Assembly (NCBI GenBank): GCA_030528325.1
Contig: JAUMZD010000003.1
Span: 62,001-126,000, forward strand
Direction of reading: 5' to 3'
Length of the DNA: 64,000 nt
Source of the DNA: Lautropia sp.
GTDB taxonomy: Bacteria; Pseudomonadota; Gammaproteobacteria; Burkholderiales; Burkholderiaceae_E
Shown in pieces: positions 45,143 through 54,855 of the stretch. Positions within the stretch are counted from its first letter, which is position 1, and the number at the start of each line of letters is the position of its first letter. Under the pieces are notes generated by a model. That model searched no databases. It was not told where the DNA came from and was given only the letters and a program-made list of their open reading frames with translations. The position numbers and the translations under genes were made by a program.

Positions 45143-45709
45143 ATGACCCAGTCCCAGACCCTTACCGTTCCCCCGCAGGCACAATCGCTCTTCGACCTCA
45201 ACCGGCAGGCCCTCGAAACCGCCCAGCAACTGAACCTGGCCGCCATGATCGGGATGGAGAAACTGTTCAACCTGAACGCCCAGGCCTTCAAGGCCATCTG
45301 GGAAGAGCAGATCTCCCGCGCCAGCGCGCTTCTGGAGGCCCGCGATGCCCGTGCCCTGCAGGAGACGCTGAACAGCGGCTTCACGCCGACCAGCGAGAAA
45401 CTGGCTTCCTACACCCAGCACCTGCTCAACATCTCCCATGAGACCGCTGCCGACATGCAGAAAGTCCTGGAGAAGCAGTTCGGTGAACAGGGCCGCCAGA
45501 TCAGCGCCACCGTCGAGACGATGACCCGATCCGTTCCCAATGGCATGAAGAACGTCCTGCCCATCTTCGAGAGTGCCGTCGACTCGGCCAACGACGTCGT
45601 GGATCAGTACAACAAGGCGAGCCGTCAGGTGGCAGAGATGGCCGAAGCCCAGCTCAACGAAGCCGCTGCCACCATGCGCTCGGCAGCCACGCGCCGCAAG
45701 TCGGCCTGA
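45143..45709 (+). CDS. phaP: Phasin family protein
   Basis: 188 residues, start supported by AGGAG eight bases upstream. Phasins coat polyhydroxyalkanoate granules. The helical pattern is typical: QAQSLFDLNRQALETAQQLNLAAMIGMEKLFNLNAQAFKAIWEEQ, SEKLASYTQHLLNISHETAADMQKVLEKQFGEQGRQISATVETMTR, PNGMKNVLPIFESAVDSANDVVDQYNKASRQVAEMAEAQL. No PHA synthase gene is in the window. A strong sigma-70 promoter lies upstream. Confidence 0.9.
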   Translation: MTQSQTLTVPPQAQSLFDLNRQALETAQQLNLAAMIGMEKLFNLNAQAFKAIWEEQISRASALLEARDARALQETLNSGFTPTSEKLASYTQHLLNISHETAADMQKVLEKQFGEQGRQISATVETMTRSVPNGMKNVLPIFESAVDSANDVVDQYNKASRQVAEMAEAQLNEAAATMRSAATRRKSA

Positions 45710-45725
45710 ACGGCACAAACCGGAT

Positions 45726-45750
45726 GCCCGGACAGCCTTCCTGACCGGGC
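45726..45750. terminator. Weak hairpin after phaP
   Basis: GCCCGG and CCGGGC around a 13-base loop, 17 bases after the phaP stop, without a T-run. Confidence 0.3.
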
Positions 45751-45833
45751 TTCGACTGCGCCAGGGCATCCCCTGTCGCTCCCGGCGCTTCCGGCAGCCC
45801 TGCCCGGGCGGCCTGTTTTCCCGCCAGTACCGA

Positions 45834-45866
45834 GGAGCTTGGGCGGCAGGAAAGTCGCGGGCTGCA
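45834..45866 (+). repeat. R1 repeat, solo right-type end
   Basis: GGAGCTTGGGCGGCAGGAA followed by AGTCGCGGGCTGCA, then unrelated sequence. It lies between convergent phaP and the EAL-HDOD gene. Confidence 0.8.
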
Positions 45867-45893
45867 TGGGACACAAGACCAGGCCGGTGTGAC

Positions 45894-47078
45894 TCAGATC
45901 GTCGTCACGCGCAGCGTATCCAGCATCACCGCATTGCACTCCTCGAGCGCAATGTGGCAGTTCTCCAGATGGACGAGCAGGGCCGGATCGGGGCCGTACT
46001 CGATGGCCTCGACGATTTCCAGCAGCGCGGCGTAGGGCCCGGTGCGCAGCACCAGCGCCTCGGCCACCACCTCCGGCACCGGAACCTGGGCGAACAGCTG
46101 CTCGAACGACTGGCCCAATGCCCGATCCAGCAGCGAGAACACCCCCAGCAGGAACAGCTCCTCGCGAGCCTCGCGCTCTGCGCCACGGCCTGCCAGCCTC
46201 TCCAGCACCAGCCCTCGACGGACGGATGCCAGCATCAGCGGACGCCGGTTCTCATCGGGACTGACGCTCACGAGCATCATCGACAGCCAGCGTCTCAACC
46301 CCTGATAGCCCAGGAACATCACGGCATGCTGGAAGTTCTGGACCGGCACCGACAGGCCGAAGCCCACCGAGTCGATGTGCTTCAGCAAACGGAAAGCGAT
46401 CTCCGGCTCCTGACGGATCACGGCTTCGATATCGCGCAGCGCCGCATCGCGCTCCACCATCTTCAGAAGCCTCAGCACCCCGGCATAGTCGGCGCCACCC
46501 GCCACCGCCTGTGCATCGAGAGGCTCGGGCATCAACCAGCCGGATACGGCGTAAGCGCCTGCCTCGAACGCCTGTTCCATGGCGGCCACCGTACTCACAC
46601 CGCTTTGCACGATGGCCATGCTACGACGCAGTGAACCGTCCTCCTGCTCGTCGCGAAGCCCCCCGCTCTGCTGGCGACGCTCGTCGGCCACATCCACCAT
46701 CGCCAGACGGAAGATCGGCACCAGGCGCCCGGGCAGCTTCAACGAAGGCCGGCCCTGAAGCACCAGCCCCATGCCGCGCTCGTGCAGGCGGAGCAGCATG
46801 CCCTCATGGGCGGACTGCTCCGCCAGCCAGGCCGGCACCTCGACCCACAGACCCGGCACCGGCTCGATGTCGTCCATGCCCGGATCGAAGCTGGCCCACG
46901 GCGCCGAAATCACCAGCGTCTGGCCCTGAATGGGCCGCTCTCCCGCCACGCTCCTGTAAAGGGTCGACAGCGCCAGCGGTTTACCGTCGAGGGGCGAGAA
47001 GCGCAACTGCAGGGCCAGAATCCGGCGATCCCGATCGATCAATGGCCCATAGCCCATCAGCAGACTGGACAAACACAT
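45894..47078 (-). CDS. EAL-HDOD protein with degenerate EAL domain
   Basis: 394 residues from the ATG at 47078 with GGAG upstream. The C-terminal half (about 195-390) is an HDOD domain: LRLLKMVERDAALRDIEAVIRQEPEIAFRLLKHIDSVGF, MFLGYQGLRRWLSMMLVS, ELFLLGVFSLLDRALG. The N-terminal half has the position and rough pattern of an EAL domain (YGPLIDRDRRILALQLRF; LHERGMGLVL). It lacks the E-A-L motif and the metal-binding residues, so c-di-GMP hydrolysis is not expected. Such YuxH/CdgJ-type proteins act as regulators, several in motility. It is 90 bases downstream of flgL on the same strand, beyond a hairpin. Confidence 0.82.
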   Translation of the reverse strand: MCLSSLLMGYGPLIDRDRRILALQLRFSPLDGKPLALSTLYRSVAGERPIQGQTLVISAPWASFDPGMDDIEPVPGLWVEVPAWLAEQSAHEGMLLRLHERGMGLVLQGRPSLKLPGRLVPIFRLAMVDVADERRQQSGGLRDEQEDGSLRRSMAIVQSGVSTVAAMEQAFEAGAYAVSGWLMPEPLDAQAVAGGADYAGVLRLLKMVERDAALRDIEAVIRQEPEIAFRLLKHIDSVGFGLSVPVQNFQHAVMFLGYQGLRRWLSMMLVSVSPDENRRPLMLASVRRGLVLERLAGRGAEREAREELFLLGVFSLLDRALGQSFEQLFAQVPVPEVVAEALVLRTGPYAALLEIVEAIEYGPDPALLVHLENCHIALEECNAVMLDTLRVTTI

Positions 47079-47104
47079 CAGCAAGCTCCCGCATCGGGGG
47101 ATTG

Positions 47105-47136
47105 AAAAGGCAGACCGGTGCCTCGAACGGCACCGG
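47105..47136 (-). terminator. Possible terminator after flgL
   Basis: CCGGTGCC and GGCACCGG form a perfect 8-bp stem around six bases. On the minus strand it is followed by TCTGCCTTTT, a poor T-tract. Confidence 0.45.
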
Positions 47137-47168
47137 CTGATTCAGCGAAGACCGGCTGTGCCTGCCGG

Positions 47169-48068
47169 TCAGAGGTAATTGAACAGCGACAACTGGGAAA
47201 CCTGCGAATAGGTCTGCATGGCCGCCCTCAGCGCCAGACTGCGTGACTGCGTGTCGGACAGCACTTCGGCATAGTCGGTATCGACCAGCTCCGAGCGGCG
47301 CTGCGCAGTGCTCATCTCGCCCGAGCCCAGCACCCGGTCACGGGCATCCAGAATCCGCATCTGCTCACCCAGGGCGGTGCGCGTCATCGTGAGGCGCCCC
47401 AGAGACTTGTCGATGGCGTCAAGCCCATCGGTCAGCACCTGATCCAGATCGGCCCCCGGGTTGGCCAACGCCTGTTCGATCTTGTCCAGCTCACCGAACA
47501 CGGTATCCTGACCGTTCGGCCCATGCCCCATGAAGACCTGGGATCCATCCAGACTGAGCGTGAACGGCACGTTCAGGCCATTCTGGCGCCTACCCGGTGC
47601 CGCCACATACTCCGGTGACGACGCCGGCCAGAAAGGGGGATTGTCGCTGCCCGGGCCGCCAAAGACATAACCCCCTTCATGATCCTGATGATTGGCCAGC
47701 GACAGCAACTCGCTTCGGATGTGCCGGATCTTCTCGGCCATCCCCTTGAGGTCGTCGCCGCTCCGGATGCCGTTGCGGGCCGTGATCACCTCATCGCGCG
47801 CCTCCTGCAAGGCGACGATGCCACTGCTCAGCACGCTCTCGCCCTGCGCCATCAGGTTCTTGGCGTAGGACATCATCCGCCGCTCGATGTCGAAACGGGC
47901 CTGTGAGGAACGAAGCCGTTCAGCCTCGGCCACGGCCAGCGGGTCATCGCTGGCCCGATTCACCTTCTGGCCGGTCGACGCCTGCTCCTGCAGGCGTGCC
48001 AGTTCGGCCTCGTGCGCCATCATCGTCGTGACGGCCTGATTACGAAATTGGTTGGTTGCGATTCTCAT
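47169..48068 (-). CDS. flgL: Flagellar hook-filament junction protein FlgL (HAP3)
   Basis: 299 residues from an ATG at 48068 with GAGG five bases upstream. The GTG at 48074, overlapping the flgK stop, is less likely. It has the flagellin-like N-terminus (MRIATNQFRNQAVTTMMAHEAELARLQEQASTGQKVNRASDDPLAVAEAERLRSSQ in several blocks) and the C-terminal helix LVDTDYAEVLSDTQSRSLALRAAMQTYSQVSQLSLFNYL. FlgL joins the hook to the filament and is exported. It is the last gene of the flgB-L series. Confidence 0.95.
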   Translation of the reverse strand: MRIATNQFRNQAVTTMMAHEAELARLQEQASTGQKVNRASDDPLAVAEAERLRSSQARFDIERRMMSYAKNLMAQGESVLSSGIVALQEARDEVITARNGIRSGDDLKGMAEKIRHIRSELLSLANHQDHEGGYVFGGPGSDNPPFWPASSPEYVAAPGRRQNGLNVPFTLSLDGSQVFMGHGPNGQDTVFGELDKIEQALANPGADLDQVLTDGLDAIDKSLGRLTMTRTALGEQMRILDARDRVLGSGEMSTAQRRSELVDTDYAEVLSDTQSRSLALRAAMQTYSQVSQLSLFNYL

Positions 48069-48070
48069 GA

Positions 48071-49951
48071 TCACCTCGCCAGCGCCAGGATCGAATTGAA
48101 CATTTCATCGGCCGTCTGGATCACCTTGGCCGCTGCCTGATAGGCCTGCCGGTATTGCAGCAGCCGTGCAGCTTCCTCATCCAGATTCACGCCACTACTC
48201 TTGGCCACCACCGCCTTGGCCCCTTCCAGCATGGCCGAGGCCGACTTGCTGGAGGTTCGCGCCTGTAGCGTCCGGCTGCCCACATCCGACAGCAACGACG
48301 CAAAGCTCTGGTTGAACGAGCTGCCATCGACCAGCGCCGCATCCGGCAGCTTCAGCATCTCGCGGGCATTGGCGTTGCCCCGCTTGGGTGGCACCAGACG
48401 GTCGACGACGACCTTGTCACCGACCTGCGGCACCCCGTCGAGCACCACCGACCAGCCGTTGGCCACGATTTCGAAGCCGGGCGCATAGACCTGCTCGCCC
48501 ATCGAGCCCCCCTGCGCATCCTTCAGCAGCACCCGGTCGGGCGCCACGAATTCCAGCTGCACCGGATCCTGCGATTTCGGATCGGGCTCAAGCTGCGCGA
48601 ACGACACCACCTTCACCCCGCCCGTGTTCTCCGGGGCGGGCGCGGCGGCCAGCGCATAGGCTGCCGCAATCTGTCCGCCACTGACCAGGGTGCTGCTCAT
48701 CCGGCTCGCGTAAGTCGAGGCGGCCTGGATCTTGATCACATCCCCCGCCGCCATGGCACCACTCTCGACGTTCAGCTTCAGGCCGTCGAACTGCTGGGGC
48801 AACTGGGCGAACTCCTGCACGCTCTGGTCGCTCGTGTTCTCGATCCGGTAGACACTACCGTCGAAAGAGAGGCGGTAATCAGCCGGCTTCAGATCCTCAT
48901 GTGCCCCGATGCTGACACGCAGTTGCAGGTTGCCCGTATTGCTCCGCCCTGCCAGCGTGCGCGGTTCTCCCAGCGTGAACATCGCTTCACCCGGCGCGCC
49001 GTTGGCATCCACCCCCATGCTTTGCTGACGGTTGTAAGCCCCGGCAAAGGCTGCGGCCAGCTGCCCGAGCCGCGTCTGGACGGCCGCCAGATCCTGATCC
49101 CGGAACCGGGCCAGACCGGCGATTTCCCCCGAGCCCAGTGCACCGGCGTTCAGCATCACCTTCGTGTCATTCACTTCCAGCGCCAGTGCCGGCCGGGACG
49201 GATCGTCATCCGACGCATAGGACACCAGCTTGCCGGCCCGTGTCGAGATCACCAGGCCATGCCCACTGGCCGTGTACACATCCACCGTGCCATCGGCCTG
49301 GTCATCGCGGCTGACCTGAATGCGCGAGGCCACCTCGTCGATCAGCATGTCGCGCTGGTCCAGCAGGTCATTCGGCTCGTGCCCATTGACCTTGGCCTCG
49401 GAAATCTGCTGGTTCAGCAGTGCGATGTGTTCGAGGCGCGTGTTGACATAGCTGGCGGCCTCGTCGATCCGGCGGTTCGTGTCCGACAGCATCGTGTCCA
49501 GTTTCGTCGCCGTCTCCGAAAAGCGGCCGGCCACCTCGGCCGAACGATGCACGATCACCGTCCGGGCACTGTCATCGGCCGGCGAATTGACCAGATCGGC
49601 CAATGCTGCCCGAAACTCGTCCATCGCCGTGCCGATGCCGCTACCCGTATCCGACAGCAACTGGTCGATCTGCTCGAGCGCCCCGGCCCGAGCCTTGTCG
49701 GCCCCGGCCAGTGCCGTGTTGCGCGTCACTTCCTGTGACATGAACTGATCATAGTTCCGGCGGATATCCAGCACGTTGACGCCATTGCCAATATAGCCGC
49801 TGCCATGATACTGGCCAACCGCCGTCCCCAGCACGGCATCCTGCCGCACGAAGCCCGGCGTGTGCACATTGGCAATGTTGTGCCCCGCCGTCTGCAACTG
49901 CGCATAGGCCGCGGCCAGCGCACTCTGTCCTATTCCAACCAGACCAGCCAT
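48071..49951 (-). CDS. flgK: Flagellar hook-filament junction protein FlgK (HAP1)
   Basis: 626 residues. The rod/hook-type N-terminus (LVGIGQSALAAAYAQLQTAGHNIANVHTPGFVRQDAVL, with the HNIANVHTPGF motif) is followed by GNGVNVLDIRRNYDQFMSQEV. The C-terminus matches HAP1 (SGVNLDEEAARLLQYRQAYQAAAKVIQTADEMFNSIL). The central exposed domain is variable. FlgK sits between hook and FlgL. It is 69 bases downstream of flgJ. Confidence 0.95.
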   Translation of the reverse strand: MAGLVGIGQSALAAAYAQLQTAGHNIANVHTPGFVRQDAVLGTAVGQYHGSGYIGNGVNVLDIRRNYDQFMSQEVTRNTALAGADKARAGALEQIDQLLSDTGSGIGTAMDEFRAALADLVNSPADDSARTVIVHRSAEVAGRFSETATKLDTMLSDTNRRIDEAASYVNTRLEHIALLNQQISEAKVNGHEPNDLLDQRDMLIDEVASRIQVSRDDQADGTVDVYTASGHGLVISTRAGKLVSYASDDDPSRPALALEVNDTKVMLNAGALGSGEIAGLARFRDQDLAAVQTRLGQLAAAFAGAYNRQQSMGVDANGAPGEAMFTLGEPRTLAGRSNTGNLQLRVSIGAHEDLKPADYRLSFDGSVYRIENTSDQSVQEFAQLPQQFDGLKLNVESGAMAAGDVIKIQAASTYASRMSSTLVSGGQIAAAYALAAAPAPENTGGVKVVSFAQLEPDPKSQDPVQLEFVAPDRVLLKDAQGGSMGEQVYAPGFEIVANGWSVVLDGVPQVGDKVVVDRLVPPKRGNANAREMLKLPDAALVDGSSFNQSFASLLSDVGSRTLQARTSSKSASAMLEGAKAVVAKSSGVNLDEEAARLLQYRQAYQAAAKVIQTADEMFNSILALAR

Positions 49952-50020
49952 GATCTTTCACCTTCCCTGGTTATCGGTGCCGTCGGGACGCCAGCCGTCA
50001 CCAACCCCACCTTCTGCCCA

Positions 50021-51046
50021 CTACGATGCCCGGCCGGCCATCGAGGCCGACATCGAACCGATCGTGCGCAACAACTTCTGCCGATAAGCCGGATCGGTGG
50101 CATATCCCCCGTCGGCCAACCCATCGGCAAACTCCCTGGCACTCCGTGCCTGCAACACTTTCCGATACCGCGGACTGGCCGCCATCAATGACGCCCAGTC
50201 GGCAAAGGCCTCGGCGTAGCTGTCGTAGCGCCGGAACTGCTCGACCGACCTGCGCGCCACGCCACCCTCGTATTCAGTCGTCAATGAGGCCACCGTCCTG
50301 CCCGTCCAGCTGCCGCCGGCCTTGATGCCGAAGAGGTTGTGGCTCGGGTTGCCATCCGCATCCCGGATGTCCCGACGGCCCCAGCCCGACTCCAGCGCCG
50401 CCTGCGCCACCACCCAGGCCGCCGGAATGCCGGTCTTTCGCTGGGCTGCCCGCGCATGCGGCCACATCTGCTCGACGAAAGCCGCCTGAACCGGCCCGAG
50501 CCGGCCCACGGGCGCTTTCCCGGTTTTCATCCGCGCGCTCCGTGCCGCCAGTTCGGCCAGATCGGCCAGCGAACGCCCCTGTCCGGCGCCATCGACGGCC
50601 TGGGGCTGCCCACCGATCGCTGCCTGCCCCGGCGAGCCAGCCAGAAAGCCTGCCTGCGGCTCAAAGGGCCTGGCCGCCGACAGCTGCCGGCCTGCCTGCC
50701 GCGGATGACTCACCGCATCCGGATTGCCCAGCAACTGCTGCTCGATCATCCCGGCCAGGCCGCCCGGCCTGCCGGTGGCTTTCGTGGCCAGCTGGCTGTC
50801 GAGCATGCCGTTGAACACCTCCGTGCCCGGCCCCTCGAACATGCCGCTTTTCATCGTCGCATCGCGCATGCTCTTCAGGATCTGCTGCATGAAGAGCGCC
50901 TCGAACTGACGGGCCACCTCACGGATCGCCTCACGGTCGCCGGGCGCAGCCGTTTTCAGCCCATCGAGCGTGCGGCCATCGATGGCCAGGCCCTGGGCGG
51001 CTTCGGCGCTTCGTGCGCGGATCAGGTTGTCGGACAGCACAGACAC
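50021..51046 (-). CDS. flgJ: Peptidoglycan hydrolase and rod-capping protein FlgJ
   Basis: 341 residues from a GTG placed directly after the flgI TAA, with GGAG nine bases upstream. It is bifunctional: the N-terminal rod-binding domain (AIREVARQFEALFMQQILKSMRDATMKSGMF) and a C-terminal glucosaminidase domain of the FlgJ/LytG (GH73) type. The latter has GIPAAWVVAQAALESGWGRRDI carrying the catalytic Glu, NLFGIKAGGSWTG, and FRRYDSYAEAFADWASLM. A proline/glycine/glutamine-rich linker joins them. It caps the growing rod and opens the cell wall for it. Confidence 0.95.
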   Translation of the reverse strand: MSVLSDNLIRARSAEAAQGLAIDGRTLDGLKTAAPGDREAIREVARQFEALFMQQILKSMRDATMKSGMFEGPGTEVFNGMLDSQLATKATGRPGGLAGMIEQQLLGNPDAVSHPRQAGRQLSAARPFEPQAGFLAGSPGQAAIGGQPQAVDGAGQGRSLADLAELAARSARMKTGKAPVGRLGPVQAAFVEQMWPHARAAQRKTGIPAAWVVAQAALESGWGRRDIRDADGNPSHNLFGIKAGGSWTGRTVASLTTEYEGGVARRSVEQFRRYDSYAEAFADWASLMAASPRYRKVLQARSAREFADGLADGGYATDPAYRQKLLRTIGSMSASMAGRAS

Positions 51047-52216
51047 TTAGATGATCTCCAGCTCGGCCTTCAGGCTGCCGGCCACCTGCAGGGCCTGCAG
51101 GATGGCGATCAGATCCTGCGGCGTCGCGCCCAGCGTGTTCAGTGCACGCACCACATCCTTCAGCTGGGCAGACTTCGGCAGCATCATCACGGCGCCCCCT
51201 TCCTGGCGAACGGTAATATCTGCCATGTCGGCCGCCACGGTCTGACCTTGAGACAGGGGCGCCGGCTGGCTGACCAACGGCGTCGACGAGACGGTGACCG
51301 ACAGGTTGCCGTGCGCCACGGCACTCGGTGCCAGGCTCACGGCCTGGTTCATCACGACCGATCCCGTCCGGGCATTGACGATCACTTTGGCCGCCGGAGC
51401 CGCCAGCGACACCTCCATCGACTCCAGCTCGGCCAGAAAACCCACCCGCTGGGCCGGATTGCGCGGCAGCGGCACCTCGACCACCCGTGCATCCAGAGCT
51501 ACGGCCTGCCGGCCGTCGGCACCCGGCGCCGTCCTGATGCGACGGTTGATCGCCTCGGCCACCGCCCGAACGTTCGAGAAATCCGTCTGTTTCAGCTCGA
51601 TCCGGATCGAATCACCCGCCAGCGTGTCATTGGGCACCACCCGTTCCACCGTGGCGCCATTCGGAATCCGGCCGGCACTCAGATGATTGATCTGCACCTT
51701 GCTGCCCCCGGCCGACGCACCGGCACCGCCCACCACCACATTGCCCTGGGCCACCGCATACACCTGCCCATCCACCCCGCGCAACGGCGTGAGCAACAGC
51801 GTGCCGCCCCGCAGGCTCTTGGCATTGCCCACCGACGACACCGTCACATCGATGGCCTGACCCGGCTGTGCATAAGCCGGCAACTGGGCCGTCACGATCA
51901 CGGCAGCCGAATTCTTCAACTGCGGCGTCACCCCAGGCGGCAGCTGGATGCCCAGCTGCGAGAGCAGTGAATTCATGCTCTGCGCCGTGAACGGTGCCTG
52001 CGTGGTCTGATCGCCCGTGCCATCCAGCCCCACCATCAGGCCATAGCCCAGCAACTGGTTCGTTCGCACCCCCTGGATGCTCGCCACCTCCTTCAGCCGC
52101 TCGGCCTTCACCGGCGCCGCGGCGCCCAGCAACATCCCCAGGCCAAAGCCCATCGCCAGCAGCAGAATCGACTTCCGCCGCCGTTTGCCCGATCGGGTGG
52201 GTAGATATCCGTTCAT
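51047..52216 (-). CDS. flgI: Flagellar P-ring protein FlgI
   Basis: 389 residues from an ATG at 52216 preceded by GGAAGG. A signal peptide (KSILLLAMGFGLGMLLGAAAPVKA) directs it to the periplasm. The mature protein carries ERLKEVASIQGVRTNQLLGYGLMVGLDGTGDQT, LLSQLGIQLPPG, KNSAAVIVTAQLPAYAQPGQAIDVTVSSVGNAKSLRGGTLLLTPL, and the C-terminal LNTLGATPQDLIAILQALQVAGSLKAELEII, all in separate blocks. It forms the ring around the rod in the peptidoglycan layer. Confidence 0.97.
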   Translation of the reverse strand: MNGYLPTRSGKRRRKSILLLAMGFGLGMLLGAAAPVKAERLKEVASIQGVRTNQLLGYGLMVGLDGTGDQTTQAPFTAQSMNSLLSQLGIQLPPGVTPQLKNSAAVIVTAQLPAYAQPGQAIDVTVSSVGNAKSLRGGTLLLTPLRGVDGQVYAVAQGNVVVGGAGASAGGSKVQINHLSAGRIPNGATVERVVPNDTLAGDSIRIELKQTDFSNVRAVAEAINRRIRTAPGADGRQAVALDARVVEVPLPRNPAQRVGFLAELESMEVSLAAPAAKVIVNARTGSVVMNQAVSLAPSAVAHGNLSVTVSSTPLVSQPAPLSQGQTVAADMADITVRQEGGAVMMLPKSAQLKDVVRALNTLGATPQDLIAILQALQVAGSLKAELEII

Positions 52217-52345
52217 CGCCCTTCCTTCCACACAAAAGCCCGCCAGCTGCGCCTGTCGCGGCTGGCGGGTCATGCCACTCACAAGACCGCTTCACTCGCC
52301 GGCAGGCAGGCCCATCTTCCCGCCGGCATCCATCTCCTCATGCCC

Positions 52346-53050
52346 TCAGATCGGCATGAACGACAGGAAGAACCGCGTCAACCAGCCGGTGGTCTGCACC
52401 TTGTCGATATCTCCATGTCCACGCACCTGCATCCGGGCATCGGCCACCTGCGTGGAACTGACCCGGTTGCCCGGCAGGATCGTGCTCGGATCCACCACGC
52501 CGGCAAACTTCAGCGTTTCCACCCCCTGGTTCACGCCCAGCTGCTTGTCGCCACTGACCACCAGATTGCCGTTGGGCAGCACCTCCACCACCGTGACGGT
52601 GATCGTGCCCGAGAACTGGTTCTCACTGCCGGAGGCCCCCTTGCCCTCGAAGGTGTTCGAGGTACTGGCATCCAGCCCCAGCTTGCCCAGCGCCCGCCCG
52701 CCCGTGAACGGCAGGCTGCCGAACTTGGCGCTGCCCTCCCCCTTGCGGTTGATGCTGCTGTTGGACTGCTGGCGGGCCACCATCCGTTCCTCGATCAGGA
52801 TGGTCAGCATGTCACCCGGCTGGCTGGCCCGCCTGTCCTCGAAGAGCCCGCGCTGCGCCGCCGACTGGAAGATCGAGCCATTGGCCACCCTCATCGGTTG
52901 CTGCCGCATCGACGCCAACCGGTTCTGATCCACCACCGGCGTGTCGATCCTCGCCGCCGGCGGCATCACCGTCGAGCATCCGGCCAGCCACGCCGCAAGC
53001 AGCAGGCTCCAGCCGATCCGCCCGGCATCTTGTTCACGTCCTGTCATCAT
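52346..53050 (-). CDS. flgH: Flagellar L-ring lipoprotein FlgH
   Basis: 234 residues from the ATG at 53050 with GGAG seven bases upstream. A lipoprotein signal ends in LAAWLAGC. Motifs are GSIFQSAAQRGLFEDRRASQPGDMLTILIEE, NTFEGKGASGSENQFSGTITVTVVEVLPNGNLVVSG, and GVVDPSTILPGNRVSSTQVADARM. FlgH forms the outer-membrane bushing for the rod. Upstream in-frame codons to 53149 pass through the repeat region and were excluded. Confidence 0.96.
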   Translation of the reverse strand: MMTGREQDAGRIGWSLLLAAWLAGCSTVMPPAARIDTPVVDQNRLASMRQQPMRVANGSIFQSAAQRGLFEDRRASQPGDMLTILIEERMVARQQSNSSINRKGEGSAKFGSLPFTGGRALGKLGLDASTSNTFEGKGASGSENQFSGTITVTVVEVLPNGNLVVSGDKQLGVNQGVETLKFAGVVDPSTILPGNRVSSTQVADARMQVRGHGDIDKVQTTGWLTRFFLSFMPI

Positions 53051-53131
53051 CCCTTCACTCCGCCATTCACGCTCAGCTGCCTTGTCGCCCACCTTACCCG
53101 GCGCATGGGCGCCTGGCCATCCAGCCACATT

Positions 53132-53154
53132 GCGATGCCTGCCGCCCAAGCTCC
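53132..53154 (-). repeat. R1 repeat, short solo end
   Basis: On the minus strand GGAGCTTGGGCGGCAGGCATCG, the first 22 or so bases of a left-type end, in the gap between flgG and flgH. Confidence 0.65.
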
Positions 53155-53215
53155 CAGTCCTGGGCTGGCTGACTCGACGCGCCCTCAGTGCCCTGCCCTG
53201 CTCACCACCCCGGCA

Positions 53216-53998
53216 TCAGAGCTGAGACACCCGGGCCAGCATCTGATCCGAAGTCTGGATCGCCTTGGAATTGATCTCGTAGGCACGCTGCGTCTGGATC
53301 ATCGAGACCAGCTCTTCGACCACATTGACGTTGGAAGTCTCCAGATATCGCTGCTCGATCAGGCCCGCCCCATTCTGACCGGGCGCCGTCGTCACCGGTG
53401 CCCCCGACACATCGCTTTCCAGGAACACGTTCTGACCGCGGGGATCGAGACCGGCCGGGTTCTGGAAGGTCACCAGCTGGATCTGCCCGATCTGGGTCGA
53501 GCCCGTCTGCCCTGCGATCGTCACCGACACCGTGCCGTCATTGGCGACGGTCAGCTCGGTGGTGCCCGCCGGCAGCGTGATCGGTGGCGACAGCGGCAGG
53601 CCGTTGGCATTCACCAGCTGCCCCTGCGCATCCGGGTAGAAACTGCCATCACGCGTGTAACCCGTCGTGCCGTCCGGCATCTGCAACGGGAAAAAGCCGT
53701 TACCGTTGATGGCCATGTCGAAATTGCTCTTCGTCTCCTGCAGGTTGCCCTGCGAGAAAAGACGGGCCGTCGCCACCGTCCGCACCCCCGTGCCCAGCTG
53801 AAGGCCCGTTGGCAGCTGCGTGTCGGTGGAGGACTGCGCCCCCACCTGCCGCAGATTCTGATACATCAGATCCTCGAACACGGCCCGGGAACGCTTGTAC
53901 CCCGTGGTGCTGACGTTGGCCAAGTTGTGCGAAATCACGTCCATCTGGGTCTGTTGTGCATCCAGACCGGTCTTGGCAATCCAAAGCGAGCGAATCAT
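53216..53998 (-). CDS. flgG: Flagellar distal rod protein FlgG
   Basis: 260 residues from the ATG at 53998 with GGGAG seven bases upstream, giving [47 protein letters not shown] in conserved blocks. [22 protein letters not shown] and the C-terminal [35 protein letters not shown] follow. The length equals E. coli FlgG (260). An earlier in-frame start at 54028 lacks a Shine-Dalgarno. Confidence 0.97.
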   Translation of the reverse strand: MIRSLWIAKTGLDAQQTQMDVISHNLANVSTTGYKRSRAVFEDLMYQNLRQVGAQSSTDTQLPTGLQLGTGVRTVATARLFSQGNLQETKSNFDMAINGNGFFPLQMPDGTTGYTRDGSFYPDAQGQLVNANGLPLSPPITLPAGTTELTVANDGTVSVTIAGQTGSTQIGQIQLVTFQNPAGLDPRGQNVFLESDVSGAPVTTAPGQNGAGLIEQRYLETSNVNVVEELVSMIQTQRAYEINSKAIQTSDQMLARVSQL

Positions 53999-54072
53999 CT
54001 CAATACTCCCTGGCACGGCCATCGACACGCGGCTCAGACGCCGGCGCGCTGACGGACAGGTGCCCCAAACGC

Positions 54073-54810
54073 TTACAATCTGACGGACAGCAGTTGCGCG
54101 GCCCGCTGCTCATTGGCTTCGGCGTTCTGCAACAGCTTCATCTGCATTTCAAACTGGCGGGCCACCTCGATCATGCCCACCATCGACTCGACCACATTTA
54201 CGTTGCTGCCCTCCACCGCGCCCTGTACCACGCGCACCTGATCGGCAGCCGGCGCTTCCGAGCCATCCTTCATCCGCATCAGGCCATCGGCCCCCTTCTC
54301 CAGCTCGGCCGCCGGTGGATCGACGAGCTTCAGCCGCCCGGCCTGTGAGGCTTTCTGGCGCCCCACCTGCACCATCAGCGCGCCATCGTCCGTCACCGTG
54401 ACGGAAGCCCCCACCGGAATGCTGATCGGGCCCCCATCGCCCAGCACGGTCTGACCGCGCCGCGTGCGCAGGATGCCCTGCTCATCCACCACCAGACCGC
54501 CATCCCGGGTATAGGCTTCCGTGCCATCGGCCGCCTGCACGGCGAACCAGCCCTGGTCCCGGATCGCCAGATCGAAGGGATTGCCCGTCTGCCGCAGCGG
54601 CCCCGACACCGGATTGAAACTCGTGCTGGTCTCCACATTGAAAACCCGCGTGGTGGCCGTGCCTGCCTGACGGATCGGCACTGCCCGAGCCGTCATCAGG
54701 TCGGCCCGGAAACCATCGGTGGCCGCGTTCGCCAGGTTGTGGCTCAGGGCATCCTGGCGCTCCATCAGCGCCTTGGCCCCCGTCATCGACAGATAAATCA
54801 TCCGATCCAT
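54073..54810 (-). CDS. flgF: Flagellar proximal rod protein FlgF
   Basis: 245 residues, ATG at 54810 with GGAGG eight bases upstream. [45 protein letters not shown] is the FlgF beginning. [28 protein letters not shown] and the C-terminal [42 protein letters not shown] complete the rod-protein fold. Confidence 0.96.
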   Translation of the reverse strand: MDRMIYLSMTGAKALMERQDALSHNLANAATDGFRADLMTARAVPIRQAGTATTRVFNVETSTSFNPVSGPLRQTGNPFDLAIRDQGWFAVQAADGTEAYTRDGGLVVDEQGILRTRRGQTVLGDGGPISIPVGASVTVTDDGALMVQVGRQKASQAGRLKLVDPPAAELEKGADGLMRMKDGSEAPAADQVRVVQGAVEGSNVNVVESMVGMIEVARQFEMQMKLLQNAEANEQRAAQLLSVRL

Positions 54811-54855
54811 GCGTTTACCCTCCCATCAACGATCACTCAGTGGTAAGGCTGCTCA

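Noticed and set aside
48069..48074. GTG start of flgL overlapping the flgK stop
   Set aside because: The ATG six bases downstream has GAGG at good spacing and gives the conserved MRIATNQF beginning.
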